From the NCBI GenBank assembly GCA_031549455.1, contig JAVBPT010000063.1, positions 1-18,445 of the forward strand: a DNA stretch of 18,445 nucleotides. Direction: 5' to 3'. This stretch comes from JAVBPT01 sp031549455 (GTDB lineage: Bacteria; Bacillota; Clostridia; Lachnospirales; JAKSVV01). The notes beneath the pieces are model-generated. The model saw only the letters and a list, made by a program, of their open reading frames with translations, had not been told where the DNA came from and did not search any database. Positions 1 to 6,293 of the stretch are shown piece after piece. A program made the position numbers and the translations under genes. Within the stretch, counting starts at the first letter, position 1; the number at the start of each line of letters is the position of its first letter.

Positions 1-902
1 TAAATGAGCTGGGCAAATTGGTGAACTTAAGGTCTCTTAGCATACGCAGCTATATTCGCAGCAATATAGGGGAGGGAGATATTCGCTTTTTATCAGAGCT
101 GAAGAATTTAACATATCTCGATCTAACAGGTGCTGGGGTGCAGGATATACATGCTCTATCCGAGTTAAAAGAGTTAGAAACGCTCAATCTAAGTCATAAT
201 TATATCAGTCATATGGATATTGGCATACTCTTAAATTTGGAAAAGTTAACAAGTCTTAATCTCAATCAGTTTGATTGGGATGAAAAAAATATAATGAATA
301 TGGAGCATTTAGACACTTTATCTAAGTTAACAAATCTGACAACCTTGTGTTATGATGGAAATGCTGTAAATGATATTTATTTTTTATCCAACCTAAAAAA
401 ATTAAAAATACTTGAATTGGCTTCCAATGGAATAAAGGATATCAGCGTATTAAGGGAACTCACAGATTTGGAAGAACTTTCAATGCCCGCCAACCAGATA
501 GAGGACATAGGCGCCTTATCTGAATTGAAAAATTTAAAAAATATCATTTTATCGTATAATCAAATACAAGACGTGAGACCTTTGGAAAAGCTGACGGATT
601 TAACGGAAATAAGAATAGCGGGAAACCAGATAAGGGAGATAAGCTCATTGGCAAATTTAACAAATGTAACTTATCTTGATTTGATAAGAAATCAAATAAC
701 AGATATAAAAATGCTTGTAGAATTAAAAAATTTGGTACGTCTTGATATAAGTTATAATCAGATAAATGATATAAGTGTGTTATTGAAATTAAAGAATTTA
801 AAGGAACTGGATATATGGGGGCTCGAACAAGCAGAAAAAAACACTAAAATTTTAAAAACGTTGCGGGAAAATGGATGTAGTGTATGGGGGCTGTTTAATT
901 AG
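1..902 (+). CDS. Leucine-rich-repeat protein, 3' part (5' end outside window)
   Basis: The reading frame is open to the left edge. Its first full codon is at position 3, and the residues before the first possible start (TTG at 18) already fit a repeat (N-E-L-G-K-L), so the true start lies upstream. About 300 codons are visible, ending in TAG. The protein is built of leucine-rich repeats. From about residue 130 they follow a regular 22-residue period of the SDS22/internalin type, each with L-x-x-L-x-x-L-x-L followed by N-x-I-x-D-I. The last 25 residues lose the repeat and act as a cap. There is no C-terminal sorting signal or membrane segment. Such arrays form a curved solenoid used for protein-protein contact; the partner cannot be inferred. 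N-terminal domains and any signal peptide are outside the window. Confidence 0.9.
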   Translation, partial: NELGKLVNLRSLSIRSYIRSNIGEGDIRFLSELKNLTYLDLTGAGVQDIHALSELKELETLNLSHNYISHMDIGILLNLEKLTSLNLNQFDWDEKNIMNMEHLDTLSKLTNLTTLCYDGNAVNDIYFLSNLKKLKILELASNGIKDISVLRELTDLEELSMPANQIEDIGALSELKNLKNIILSYNQIQDVRPLEKLTDLTEIRIAGNQIREISSLANLTNVTYLDLIRNQITDIKMLVELKNLVRLDISYNQINDISVLLKLKNLKELDIWGLEQAEKNTKILKTLRENGCSVWGLFN

Positions 903-974
903 CCTTAAATTGGATGACTGTTACAAGAATACAGGCAATTCGAGAAAACGTAGTCTTTGCTTTCAGATTTAAAT

Positions 975-1670
975 CTATCTCAATCTAACTGCTGTTGCAA
1001 TTCCGAGTATTTTTACTCGTTCGGTTTCTTCATTCATAAATACTTTTCGTTCGTAGGGTTCCGTGCTCTCAGGTACGAGAACAAACCCCTCATCAATCGT
1101 TTTGTATCTTTTTAAAAGTGCCTCTTCATTATCGATCGATGCCAACACGATGTCATTGTTTTGTGCATAGTTTTGTTTTTTAATGAGTACTTTTGAGCCT
1201 TCAAAAATACCCAGCTTGTTCATGCTCGATCCTGTGGTCTGAATAATAAAATCCGCCTCTTCTAGTTCGCCTTTTTCCTCATAGTCAATCACGTTGTCCA
1301 TCATAAGAGAACCACCACCGCACGAAACATTTCCGTATACAGGGATTTTATCATTGTTATGGTCTTCTTTTTCCTCTATAGCAGGCATCTGTAGAAATTC
1401 ATTCTTCATCGTAAGGATGTCTTCTTTAGTGAGAAGATTGGAAATCTTTGCGAGCGTCTGTAAATCGGGTGTTCTCGTCCCTTGTTCATAGTTTCCGATG
1501 GTGCTTGGCGACACCCCTATCCTTTTTGCAAGTTCTGCCTGCGTTAGGTCTAGTTCATTTCTAATAAAAGTAATCATCGTGGCAAGTTTGTCTTTAAAAT
1601 CTTCTTCTGATTCTAAGCTCCAATCCCTGTTAATTGAATGAATTAACATAAACATTTTATTTTTTTCCAT
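975..1670 (-). CDS. XRE-family repressor with S24 (LexA/CI-like) self-cleavage domain
   Basis: 231 aa from the ATG at 1670, chosen because GAGGTG lies 6 nt upstream of it; an in-frame start 12 codons earlier has no such site. Residues about 33-85 form an XRE helix-turn-helix (LTQAELAKRIGVSPSTIGNY, then E-x-G-T-R-x-P). Residues about 109-231 form an S24 peptidase-like domain. It has a Cys-Gly scissile pair at 117-118 (V-S-C-G-G), a catalytic Ser149 in G-S-S-M, and Lys187 in L-L-K-R-Y. The Ser-Lys spacing of 38 is close to that of LexA and UmuD. These are the marks of a repressor that cleaves itself, probably when RecA is activated by DNA damage (inferred). The gene is divergent from a small membrane peptide, with dyad operators between them. 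It could be a stand-alone regulator or a prophage-derived CI; no phage structural genes are nearby. Confidence 0.9.
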   Translation of the reverse strand: MEKNKMFMLIHSINRDWSLESEEDFKDKLATMITFIRNELDLTQAELAKRIGVSPSTIGNYEQGTRTPDLQTLAKISNLLTKEDILTMKNEFLQMPAIEEKEDHNNDKIPVYGNVSCGGGSLMMDNVIDYEEKGELEEADFIIQTTGSSMNKLGIFEGSKVLIKKQNYAQNNDIVLASIDNEEALLKRYKTIDEGFVLVPESTEPYERKVFMNEETERVKILGIATAVRLR

Positions 1671-1692
1671 ACTGTTCACCTCTTTACGTGTT

Positions 1693-1698
1693 ATTATA
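1693..1698 (-). promoter_or_regulatory. -10 element of the repressor gene
   Basis: On the minus strand this reads TATAAT, 22 nt upstream of the repressor start codon. The matching -35 is poor (T/C-rich sequence around 1716-1722). Operator 1702-1712 sits directly upstream of the -10, so the repressor probably limits its own synthesis. Confidence 0.6.
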
Positions 1699-1701
1699 CT
1701 A

Positions 1702-1712
1702 CACAAAATGTG
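1702..1712. promoter_or_regulatory. Repressor operator O1 (CACA-AAA-TGTG)
   Basis: Perfect 4-bp-arm dyad CACAAAATGTG between the -35 and -10 regions of the repressor promoter. Its core is identical to O2, 27 bp away. Confidence 0.7.
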
Positions 1713-1728
1713 AAAAAGAAAGACTAAA

Positions 1729-1741
1729 ACACAAAATGTGT
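1729..1741. promoter_or_regulatory. Repressor operator O2 (ACACA-AAA-TGTGT)
   Basis: Perfect 5-bp-arm dyad ACACAAAATGTGT in the middle of the divergent region, sharing its 11-bp core with O1. Sites of this form, repeated between divergent genes beside a CI/LexA-like gene, are typical targets of such repressors. Confidence 0.7.
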
Positions 1742-1760
1742 ATAAAATTTCAAAAAATAG

Positions 1761-1788
1761 TTGTATTTTTGTAAATTTAGTGTATTAT
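1761..1788 (+). promoter_or_regulatory. Probable promoter of the 57-aa membrane peptide gene
   Basis: A -35-like TTGTAT (1761-1766) is separated by 16 nt from TATTAT (1783-1788). The -10 is embedded in the dyad cluster at 1780-1803, so repressor binding there would block polymerase. Confidence 0.55.
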
Positions 1789-1803
1789 ATACACATAAAG
1801 TGT
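1780..1803. promoter_or_regulatory. Overlapping operator-like dyads at the rightward promoter
   Basis: Two dyads share the ACAC at 1791-1794. GTGTAT-TAT-ATACAC (1780-1794) has perfect 6-bp arms. ACACATAAAGTGT (1791-1803) is a one-mismatch version of the O1/O2 sequence. Both overlap or abut the -10 of the rightward promoter. Confidence 0.55.
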
Positions 1804-1832
1804 AAATCTGAAATAGGAAAAGGAGAATCGGG

Positions 1833-2006
1833 ATGAGTGAAATGGATTTTTGGTTTGGACAGGCAGTGCTGGGCTTAATTGCTTTCGGAGGCACAAGTTA
1901 CATATACTTAAAAGGGAAACAGCTTTTAGAAATTTTATCCAAGGAGAAATGGGACGAGAAGAGAAAATGTAAAGTTCTGAAGTTTCGACGTGTATACTGT
2001 CAATAA
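1833..2006 (+). CDS. 57-aa single-pass membrane peptide
   Basis: A short gene starting at the ATG at 1833, with AAAGGAG (1819-1825) 7 nt upstream, and ending in TAA. The N-terminus is short and acidic. One hydrophobic stretch at residues about 9-27 (A-V-L-G-L-I-A-F-G-G) could span the membrane. It is followed by a strongly basic, lysine/arginine-rich tail containing two Cys (residues 46 and 56). The gene diverges from the self-cleaving repressor, its promoter overlaps an operator, and a terminator follows at once, so it looks like the only gene under that rightward promoter. By analogy with LexA-controlled small membrane proteins (division inhibitors such as YneA, toxins such as TisB) it may be a damage-induced membrane effector. 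That is inference; I recognise no family. Confidence 0.7.
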   Translation: MSEMDFWFGQAVLGLIAFGGTSYIYLKGKQLLEILSKEKWDEKRKCKVLKFRRVYCQ

Positions 2007-2010
2007 TCAT

Positions 2011-2034
2011 AAAGGTAGCTTAGCTGCCTTTTTT
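2011..2034 (+). terminator. Rho-independent terminator after the 57-aa gene
   Basis: Stem AAAGGTAGC / GCTGCCTTT (one G-T pair) with loop TTA, followed by a T run, starting 4 nt after the stop codon. Confidence 0.8.
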
Positions 2035-2043
2035 ACATGCATG

Positions 2044-2072
2044 TTGACAAATTTGACAATAAATGGTATGAT
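2044..2072 (+). promoter_or_regulatory. Consensus sigma-A promoter upstream of the 28-aa and 92-aa ORFs
   Basis: TTGACA (2044-2049), 17-nt spacer, TATGAT (2067-2072). Transcription should begin near 2079, giving a leader of about 180 nt before the 92-aa gene. Confidence 0.8.
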
Positions 2073-2085
2073 TGAGGTGTTATTT

Positions 2086-2141
2086 TTACTCACCGCCTAC
2101 TTTACTATTTCTTATGAAATCTTACTGTTAGAGGTGAGTAA
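2086..2141 (+). promoter_or_regulatory. Leader hairpin covering the ribosome binding site of the 28-codon ORF
   Basis: The 9-nt arm TTACTCACC (2086-2094) is the exact reverse complement of GGTGAGTAA (2133-2141). The 3' arm contains most of the Shine-Dalgarno sequence GAGGTG and the first base of the ATG at 2141. The 38-nt loop holds a smaller hairpin (ATTTC-TTAT-GAAAT). In the transcript the paired form would block translation initiation. What would open it cannot be read from the sequence. Confidence 0.6.
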
Positions 2142-2227
2142 TGGTCTTTCCGGATGGAGAGAATAGATTTTTGATTTTCTTAAATGAAAATATTAAGAGG
2201 GGGAATCTGTACAAAGTCTGTGACTAG
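2141..2227 (+). CDS. Putative 28-aa ORF in the leader
   Basis: ATG at 2141, preceded by GAGGTG with a 4-nt gap, and ending in TAG at 2225. The peptide begins M-V-F-P-D-G-E-N and has a mildly hydrophobic R-F-L-I-F-L segment followed by a basic stretch. It lies 33 nt upstream of the 92-aa gene on the same inferred transcript. It could be a small protein or a regulatory leader peptide. It shows no run of one amino acid as in classical attenuation peptides. Support is the strong ribosome binding site and its burial in a perfect stem; there is no homology evidence. Confidence 0.45.
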   Translation: MVFPDGENRFLIFLNENIKRGNLYKVCD

Positions 2228-2260
2228 CGCATTTTAAAAAATCATGAAAGAGGGATAACA

Positions 2261-2539
2261 ATGGCTAGAAACAATCTAGCAAAGTGCACCAGCATTCGAG
2301 TGGTGGAGGAACACATCAAGATCTCGTCAGGTCTAGAAAAGGTTTACTTATATATCCTTCAGGCAAGCGGAGAACGGCTAGGATATCAGCTGTTTGACCA
2401 CAATGGCATTGCCATTAGTGAGCGGCCAGGATATCGTATATCCTTTGAAGCGGGCATTCCCATTGGAGCAAACAGAGAGATACTGAATGTAACGGTTAAA
2501 AGCCCCCGGGGAACCACAGCACTATCCATTATTCTATAA
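2261..2539 (+). CDS. Hypothetical protein, 92 aa
   Basis: Starts at the ATG at 2261 with AAGAGGG 6 nt upstream, and ends just before a terminator. I do not recognise the family. The protein is soluble, with no signal peptide or membrane segment and a single Cys (residue 9). Alternating hydrophobic and polar residues suggest a small beta-rich fold (K-V-Y-L-Y-I-L-Q, Y-Q-L-F-D-H-N-G, then E-I-L-N-V-T-V-K and T-A-L-S-I-I-L at the C-terminus). It is the distal ORF of the short unit that starts with the promoter at 2044 and the hairpin leader. The neighbouring repressor/peptide pair is in a separate unit behind its own terminator, so a shared role is not implied. Confidence 0.7.
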   Translation: MARNNLAKCTSIRVVEEHIKISSGLEKVYLYILQASGERLGYQLFDHNGIAISERPGYRISFEAGIPIGANREILNVTVKSPRGTTALSIIL

Positions 2540-2567
2540 TACTTTATTTAGAAAGACATGTACAGAT

Positions 2568-2594
2568 TTTGGGGTTTTACCCCTTTTCTTTTTG
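2568..2594 (+). terminator. Rho-independent terminator after the 92-aa gene
   Basis: GGGG-TTTTA-CCCC stem-loop followed by TTTTCTTTTT, 31 nt after the stop codon. A second possible hairpin (CCCTTTT / AAAAAGGG) overlaps its 3' side. Confidence 0.8.
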
Positions 2595-2700
2595 CAAAAA
2601 AGGGTGTGTCTTAAGGCGCATATGCAGAAAAAACGCCGTTTTGACTTAAAAAAGAGATAAAAAATTGGTAAAACATTTCCAAATATTTGTAAATAATGTA

Positions 2701-2729
2701 TTGACATTTGGCAAAATATGGTGTATAAT
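2701..2729 (+). promoter_or_regulatory. Perfect consensus promoter of the riboswitch-transglutaminase unit
   Basis: TTGACA (2701-2706), 17-nt spacer, TATAAT (2724-2729): an exact match to the vegetative consensus. This suggests constitutive transcription, leaving control to the riboswitch downstream. Confidence 0.9.
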
Positions 2730-2757
2730 GATAAGAAACACAAAAATGGAAGACTCA

Positions 2758-2845
2758 AACGATAACGGCAAACTTATCGAAAGATAAGGACGCAAAGCTC
2801 TGGAGCCTAAGGTAACGAAAGTTATGATGGTAGTCCGGTTACCGA
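2758..2845 (+). ncRNA. c-di-GMP-I (GEMM-I) riboswitch aptamer
   Basis: The conserved core of this class is present in order: GGCAAAC (2767-2773), a hairpin CTTATC-GAAA-GATAAG with the GAAA tetraloop (2773-2788), GGACGCAAAGC (2788-2798), a short GCTC/GAGC stem, GCCTAA (2805-2810), and the 3' arm GGTAG...CCGGTTACC (2829-2843). The closing helix pairs 2760-2766 with 2838-2844, with one mismatch. The residue aligned with the ligand-selecting G20 of the Vibrio Vc2 RNA appears to be G2767, which favours c-di-GMP over cGAMP. No terminator lies between aptamer and gene; the Shine-Dalgarno sequence begins at 2846, so control of translation is the likeliest mode. Whether it switches on or off is not clear. 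Confidence 0.93.
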
Positions 2846-2860
2846 AAGGAGTTGTTTTAT

Positions 2861-3661
2861 ATGCAAAAGGATTTTTTTAGAATAGGTTTAACTAGTTTAA
2901 TCTTCTTACTACTTACCATCAATATTGTATCTGCAGATGTAAGCTTCGATAGAAGTGATCTGAAAAATGGCGTTTTAAAGGTGAAAACAAATGAGAATGC
3001 AGATAAAAAAGTAAAGCTTGTCATCGAAAAAGGAAACTTTTCAGTAACCTATGATGTACTTAAATATAACGAGTTTGAGAACTTTGCGCTCACTGCTGGA
3101 AATGGCTTGTATAAAGTTGAAGTGTACAAACATCTAGAAGGAAAGAACTACAAAAGAATAGTCAACACAACCGTTAGTCTGGATGTGGCAGATGAAAACA
3201 AAGTGTTTACACAATCTACACAAGAAATTGCATTTAAAGTGAATTCGGAACCCATCCTCTATGCAAAGGGACTTGTGAAAGATGCGAAGACAGATGAGGA
3301 AAAGGTCGAAATTCTTTATAACTATATGATTCGAGAATACAATTATAACTCAAAAAAGGTAAGCTCGGTGGATGACAGCTATATTCCGGATATTGAAAAG
3401 GTGTTTGCAGAAAAGAATGGAATCTGTTATGACTTCTCGGTACTATTTGCTGCAATGCTTAGATCAAATGGGATTGCTACAAAGCTTGTAAAGGGGTACA
3501 CAGAATATATGCCAGGAAGGTATCACTCCTGGAATGAGGTTTACGTAGACGGGAAGTGGATGGTTATAGATACCTCAATGGATGCGAACCGATATCAAAA
3601 TATTTTGGATTTCGAAATGGAAAAGGAAGCCTCTAAATATACAAAAAGTTTGGAATTTTAA
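2861..3661 (+). CDS. Exported transglutaminase-like (cysteine protease fold) protein
   Basis: 266 aa from the ATG at 2861, 9 nt after AAAGGAG; an in-frame TTG three codons earlier is too close to that site. Residues 1-25 form a signal peptide (basic N-terminus, hydrophobic L-I-F-L-L-L core, V-S-A before D26). Residues about 26-120 look beta-rich. Residues about 130-240 match the transglutaminase-like superfamily, with a triad of Cys189 (in G-I-C-Y-D-F-S), His222 (in Y-H-S-W-N-E-V) and Asp237 (in V-I-D-T-S). In this family these residues support protein cross-linking, peptide cleavage or transfer; bacterial secreted members often act at the cell wall or surface. There is no anchor motif, so it is probably released or held by the wall. 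It is the only gene behind the c-di-GMP riboswitch, linking it to the motile/sessile switch. Substrate unknown. Confidence 0.9.
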   Translation: MQKDFFRIGLTSLIFLLLTINIVSADVSFDRSDLKNGVLKVKTNENADKKVKLVIEKGNFSVTYDVLKYNEFENFALTAGNGLYKVEVYKHLEGKNYKRIVNTTVSLDVADENKVFTQSTQEIAFKVNSEPILYAKGLVKDAKTDEEKVEILYNYMIREYNYNSKKVSSVDDSYIPDIEKVFAEKNGICYDFSVLFAAMLRSNGIATKLVKGYTEYMPGRYHSWNEVYVDGKWMVIDTSMDANRYQNILDFEMEKEASKYTKSLEF

Positions 3662-3679
3662 AACCGTAAGGTTTTTTTC
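3660..3679 (+). terminator. Short terminator after the transglutaminase-like gene
   Basis: AAACC-GTAA-GGTTT hairpin running into a T-rich tract, overlapping the stop codon region. The stem is short (5-6 bp) but the T run is good. Confidence 0.6.
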
Positions 3680-3705
3680 TTTTGCAAAAGGACCAAAATT
3701 GGTTA

Positions 3706-3734
3706 TTGACTATCCTTAAAAAAAACTTTATAAT
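3706..3734 (+). promoter_or_regulatory. Sigma-A promoter of the 206-aa gene and asparagine synthetase
   Basis: TTGACT (3706-3711), 17-nt spacer, TATAAT (3729-3734), 24 nt before the first start codon. Confidence 0.85.
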
Positions 3735-3758
3735 GAGGATAAGAAGTAGGAGAGAAGT

Positions 3759-4379
3759 ATGGCTGAAGAGCAACCCAAAAAAAGATATGAGGCGGTATCT
3801 ACAGAGGTGCCAGATGATTGCCCATTTGAAGGATGGGTGATCATGCAAGTCCTCGAATCACCCAAGGCCGAAGTGGCTAAAGAGGAGAAAGTGGAGGAAA
3901 CGGCCCGTGTTCCTGAAGAAGAGGTTCTAAGACCGAAAGAACCAGACGCGAACAAGGCGAGGGAGGAACAGTTGAAGAAAATTCGGGAGATCATTGACAA
4001 AAGAAATCAAGCCAAAAAGCAGGAACAACCGAAAGAAGCAAGACCGCTAACGGACCTTGAAAGAAAATCAAAAGAGACGGGGATTCCGCTTGAAGTTTTG
4101 AAAATGATTGAGGAAAAAAAGAAGGAAAACAAGGATAATAATGGTAATAGTGGTGATGATAAAAAAGACGCGGATGATAAAGCGGATAAGGAGATTGCAG
4201 ACACCGTTGAAGAGGAAAGAAGAAGGCAACTGTTAAGACGTGGAAAGATTAAATTGCCAGCGGATAATACAGGACAAGAGGTGGGAGATCGCCAAAGCTT
4301 TACAGATGAGAAAAAGGAACATAGCATCTACTCGATGTTAGATGAGTCGGGAGACTCAGGAATGGACCAAGATCGATAA
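3759..4379 (+). CDS. Highly charged hypothetical protein, 206 aa
   Basis: Starts at the ATG at 3759 with AGGAGA 5 nt upstream. I do not recognise the family. After about 35 more ordinary residues (containing C-P-F-E-G-W-V-I-M-Q-V-L) the sequence is dominated by Glu, Lys, Asp and Arg, with predicted helical or coiled-coil stretches at about 67-85 and 145-165. A low-complexity N/G/D/K linker lies at about 125-145. There is no signal peptide or membrane segment, so it is probably cytoplasmic and partly disordered. It is the first gene of a two-gene unit: the stop is 13 nt before the asparagine synthetase start, and both share the promoter at 3706. It might be a partner or regulator of that enzyme, but nothing in the sequence proves it. 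Confidence 0.8.
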   Translation: MAEEQPKKRYEAVSTEVPDDCPFEGWVIMQVLESPKAEVAKEEKVEETARVPEEEVLRPKEPDANKAREEQLKKIREIIDKRNQAKKQEQPKEARPLTDLERKSKETGIPLEVLKMIEEKKKENKDNNGNSGDDKKDADDKADKEIADTVEEERRRQLLRRGKIKLPADNTGQEVGDRQSFTDEKKEHSIYSMLDESGDSGMDQDR

Positions 4380-4392
4380 AAGAGGGGAAAAC

Positions 4393-6249
4393 ATGTGCGG
4401 TTTTATAGGACTTATTTCAGATCAAGACATCAAAGAGGGAGTGCTAAAAGATAAACTAAAGAATGCCACAGACATGATTAAACATAGAGGACCAACGAGT
4501 GATGGCTACTATGATGATGCAAATGTATTGTTTGGTTTTAGAAGATTGAGTATCATTGATCTTGAGGGGGGCAGTCAGCCGATTCAATATCAAGATGGAC
4601 GATATGTGATGGTTTTTAATGGAGAAATTTATAATTATATTGAGATCAAATCGGAGTTGGAGCAAAAGGGATATACATTTGGTACAAGCTCTGATTCGGA
4701 GGTCCTTTTGGCTGCATACGCTTGTTTTGGCGTGGAATGCTTGCAAAAGTTACGCGGGATGTTTGCCTTTATAATCTGGGACACAAAAGAAAAAAGTCTT
4801 TTTGGTGCAAGGGATATGTTTGGCATCAAACCCCTTTTTGTTTCAACAGAAGGGGAGGTCACCTATTTTGCGTCCGAAAAGAAATCGATTCTTGCGATGA
4901 CAGCCAATAAAGAAATTGACCGAAAAGCGCTGCAATACTACTTTGCGTATCGATATATTCCAGAGCCTTTGACGTTAAATAAAGGCATTTCCAAGATTCC
5001 GGCAGGTCATTACTTTATCAAGCATTTGAATAAAGAGATTAAGATTGAAAAATATTGGAATGCAACCTTTAGTAAGGATTATTATAAAACGGAGGATGAG
5101 GCCATCGAGGCCATCCGAAACGTTTTGGATGACTCAATGAAATACCACATACGGAGTGATGTGCCGGTGGGAGCGCTTTTATCTAGCGGAATTGATTCCA
5201 CCATCACAACGGCCATTGCAAAGAGATACTACCGTGACATTCAAACCTTTACAATCGGATTTGACGTCGGTGAAAAAAATGAGACCCCCATTGCCAAACA
5301 GAGCTCGGATGCGCTTGGACTTTCCAACACTGCCATCACGGTGGATGCCAATACATTTAGAGACGCTCTTTTGAAGGTGATGTGGCACATGGATGATCCA
5401 TTGGCGGATCCATCCGCCGTGGCCTTATATTTTGTGACTCAGTGTGCAAGTGAACATGTAACCGTGATTATTTCCGGAGAGGGGTCGGATGAGCTCTTTA
5501 CGGGGTATAAAATGTATAGACAGGTTCATGACTTAAGAGCGTTTAAGCTCATTCCACGTTTTTTGAGAAGATGGCTAAAAAGGAAAGTGGCAGGATGCCC
5601 AAAGTTTAAAGGAAAGAACATGATCCTAAATGGGTTAACGGATGTGGAAGAAAGATATGTTTCAAACACCAAGGCATTTGAAACCAATGACCAGGTTAGA
5701 AGACTTGTAAAGAATTATGATGAAAATGTAAAGATTGAGGAGATTGTACGACCATATTATGAGGCAGTAAAAGGATATCCGGATGTAACGAAGATGCAGT
5801 ACCTGGATATCAATATGTGGATGACTGGAAACATTCTTCTTAAAGCGGATAGAATGTCCATGGCAAATAGCTTGGAGCTTAGGGTCCCTTTCTTAGACAA
5901 AGAGGTTTTTAAGGTGGCAAGCCGGATCAATCCGGAATGGAATATCAAAGAAAAAACCACGAAGCGAATTCTGAGAAAAGCCGCAAGAGGGATTATACCA
6001 GACTTCGTTCTGGATAGACCCAAACTTGGTTTCCCAGTTCCGCTTTCAGATTGGTTAAGAGGCGATATGAAGGAATGGGCGGGAAAGCTGATTCAAGAAG
6101 CCAAGGTAGAAGGATACATTGACAAGAACTATGCGCTCGAGTTGTACGAAGAAAATATGAGTGGGAAAGCGGACCGAACCAAAGAGCTTTGGTCGATCAT
6201 TGTATTTATTCTTTGGTATAATGATTTTATAGAAAGAGAATATAAATAG
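4393..6249 (+). CDS. asnB: Asparagine synthetase, glutamine-hydrolysing
   Basis: 618 aa from the ATG at 4393. This start follows AGAGGGG and places Cys at position 2 (M-C-G-F-I-G), which must be the N-terminal nucleophile of a class II glutamine amidotransferase after Met removal; longer in-frame starts would bury it. Residues about 2-210 form the glutaminase domain, with R-H-R-G-P-type and F-N-G-E-I-Y-N motifs. Residues about 235-600 form the synthetase domain, with the ATP PP-loop S-S-G-I-D-S at 264-269 and S-G-E-G-S-D-E-L-F further on. It makes asparagine and AMP from aspartate, glutamine and ATP in the cytoplasm. The length fits the AsnB/AsnO group of Firmicutes. It is co-transcribed with the charged 206-aa protein and closed by a terminator. 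Related enzymes can amidate other carboxylates, such as peptidoglycan precursors, so the exact substrate is less certain than the family. Confidence 0.93.
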   Translation: MCGFIGLISDQDIKEGVLKDKLKNATDMIKHRGPTSDGYYDDANVLFGFRRLSIIDLEGGSQPIQYQDGRYVMVFNGEIYNYIEIKSELEQKGYTFGTSSDSEVLLAAYACFGVECLQKLRGMFAFIIWDTKEKSLFGARDMFGIKPLFVSTEGEVTYFASEKKSILAMTANKEIDRKALQYYFAYRYIPEPLTLNKGISKIPAGHYFIKHLNKEIKIEKYWNATFSKDYYKTEDEAIEAIRNVLDDSMKYHIRSDVPVGALLSSGIDSTITTAIAKRYYRDIQTFTIGFDVGEKNETPIAKQSSDALGLSNTAITVDANTFRDALLKVMWHMDDPLADPSAVALYFVTQCASEHVTVIISGEGSDELFTGYKMYRQVHDLRAFKLIPRFLRRWLKRKVAGCPKFKGKNMILNGLTDVEERYVSNTKAFETNDQVRRLVKNYDENVKIEEIVRPYYEAVKGYPDVTKMQYLDINMWMTGNILLKADRMSMANSLELRVPFLDKEVFKVASRINPEWNIKEKTTKRILRKAARGIIPDFVLDRPKLGFPVPLSDWLRGDMKEWAGKLIQEAKVEGYIDKNYALELYEENMSGKADRTKELWSIIVFILWYNDFIEREYK

Positions 6250-6253
6250 AAAT

Positions 6254-6276
6254 AGAGTGACATCACTCTGTTTTTA
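6254..6276 (+). terminator. Terminator after the asparagine synthetase gene
   Basis: Perfect 7-bp stem AGAGTGA / TCACTCT followed by GTTTTT. It starts 5 nt after the stop codon and separates this unit from the alcohol dehydrogenase gene, for which I see no clear separate promoter; partial read-through is possible. Confidence 0.85.
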
Positions 6277-6293
6277 ATATTGAGGAGGAGATT

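Noticed and set aside
1020..1710. Prophage, suggested by the CI-like repressor
   Set aside because: No integrase, excisionase, replication or structural genes and no att sites are seen nearby; the neighbours look like ordinary chromosomal genes.
1777..2010. Antisense 77-codon ORF opposite the 57-aa peptide gene
   Set aside because: It has no plausible ribosome binding site and no family resemblance. The opposite strand has a better start, operator-linked promoter and terminator.
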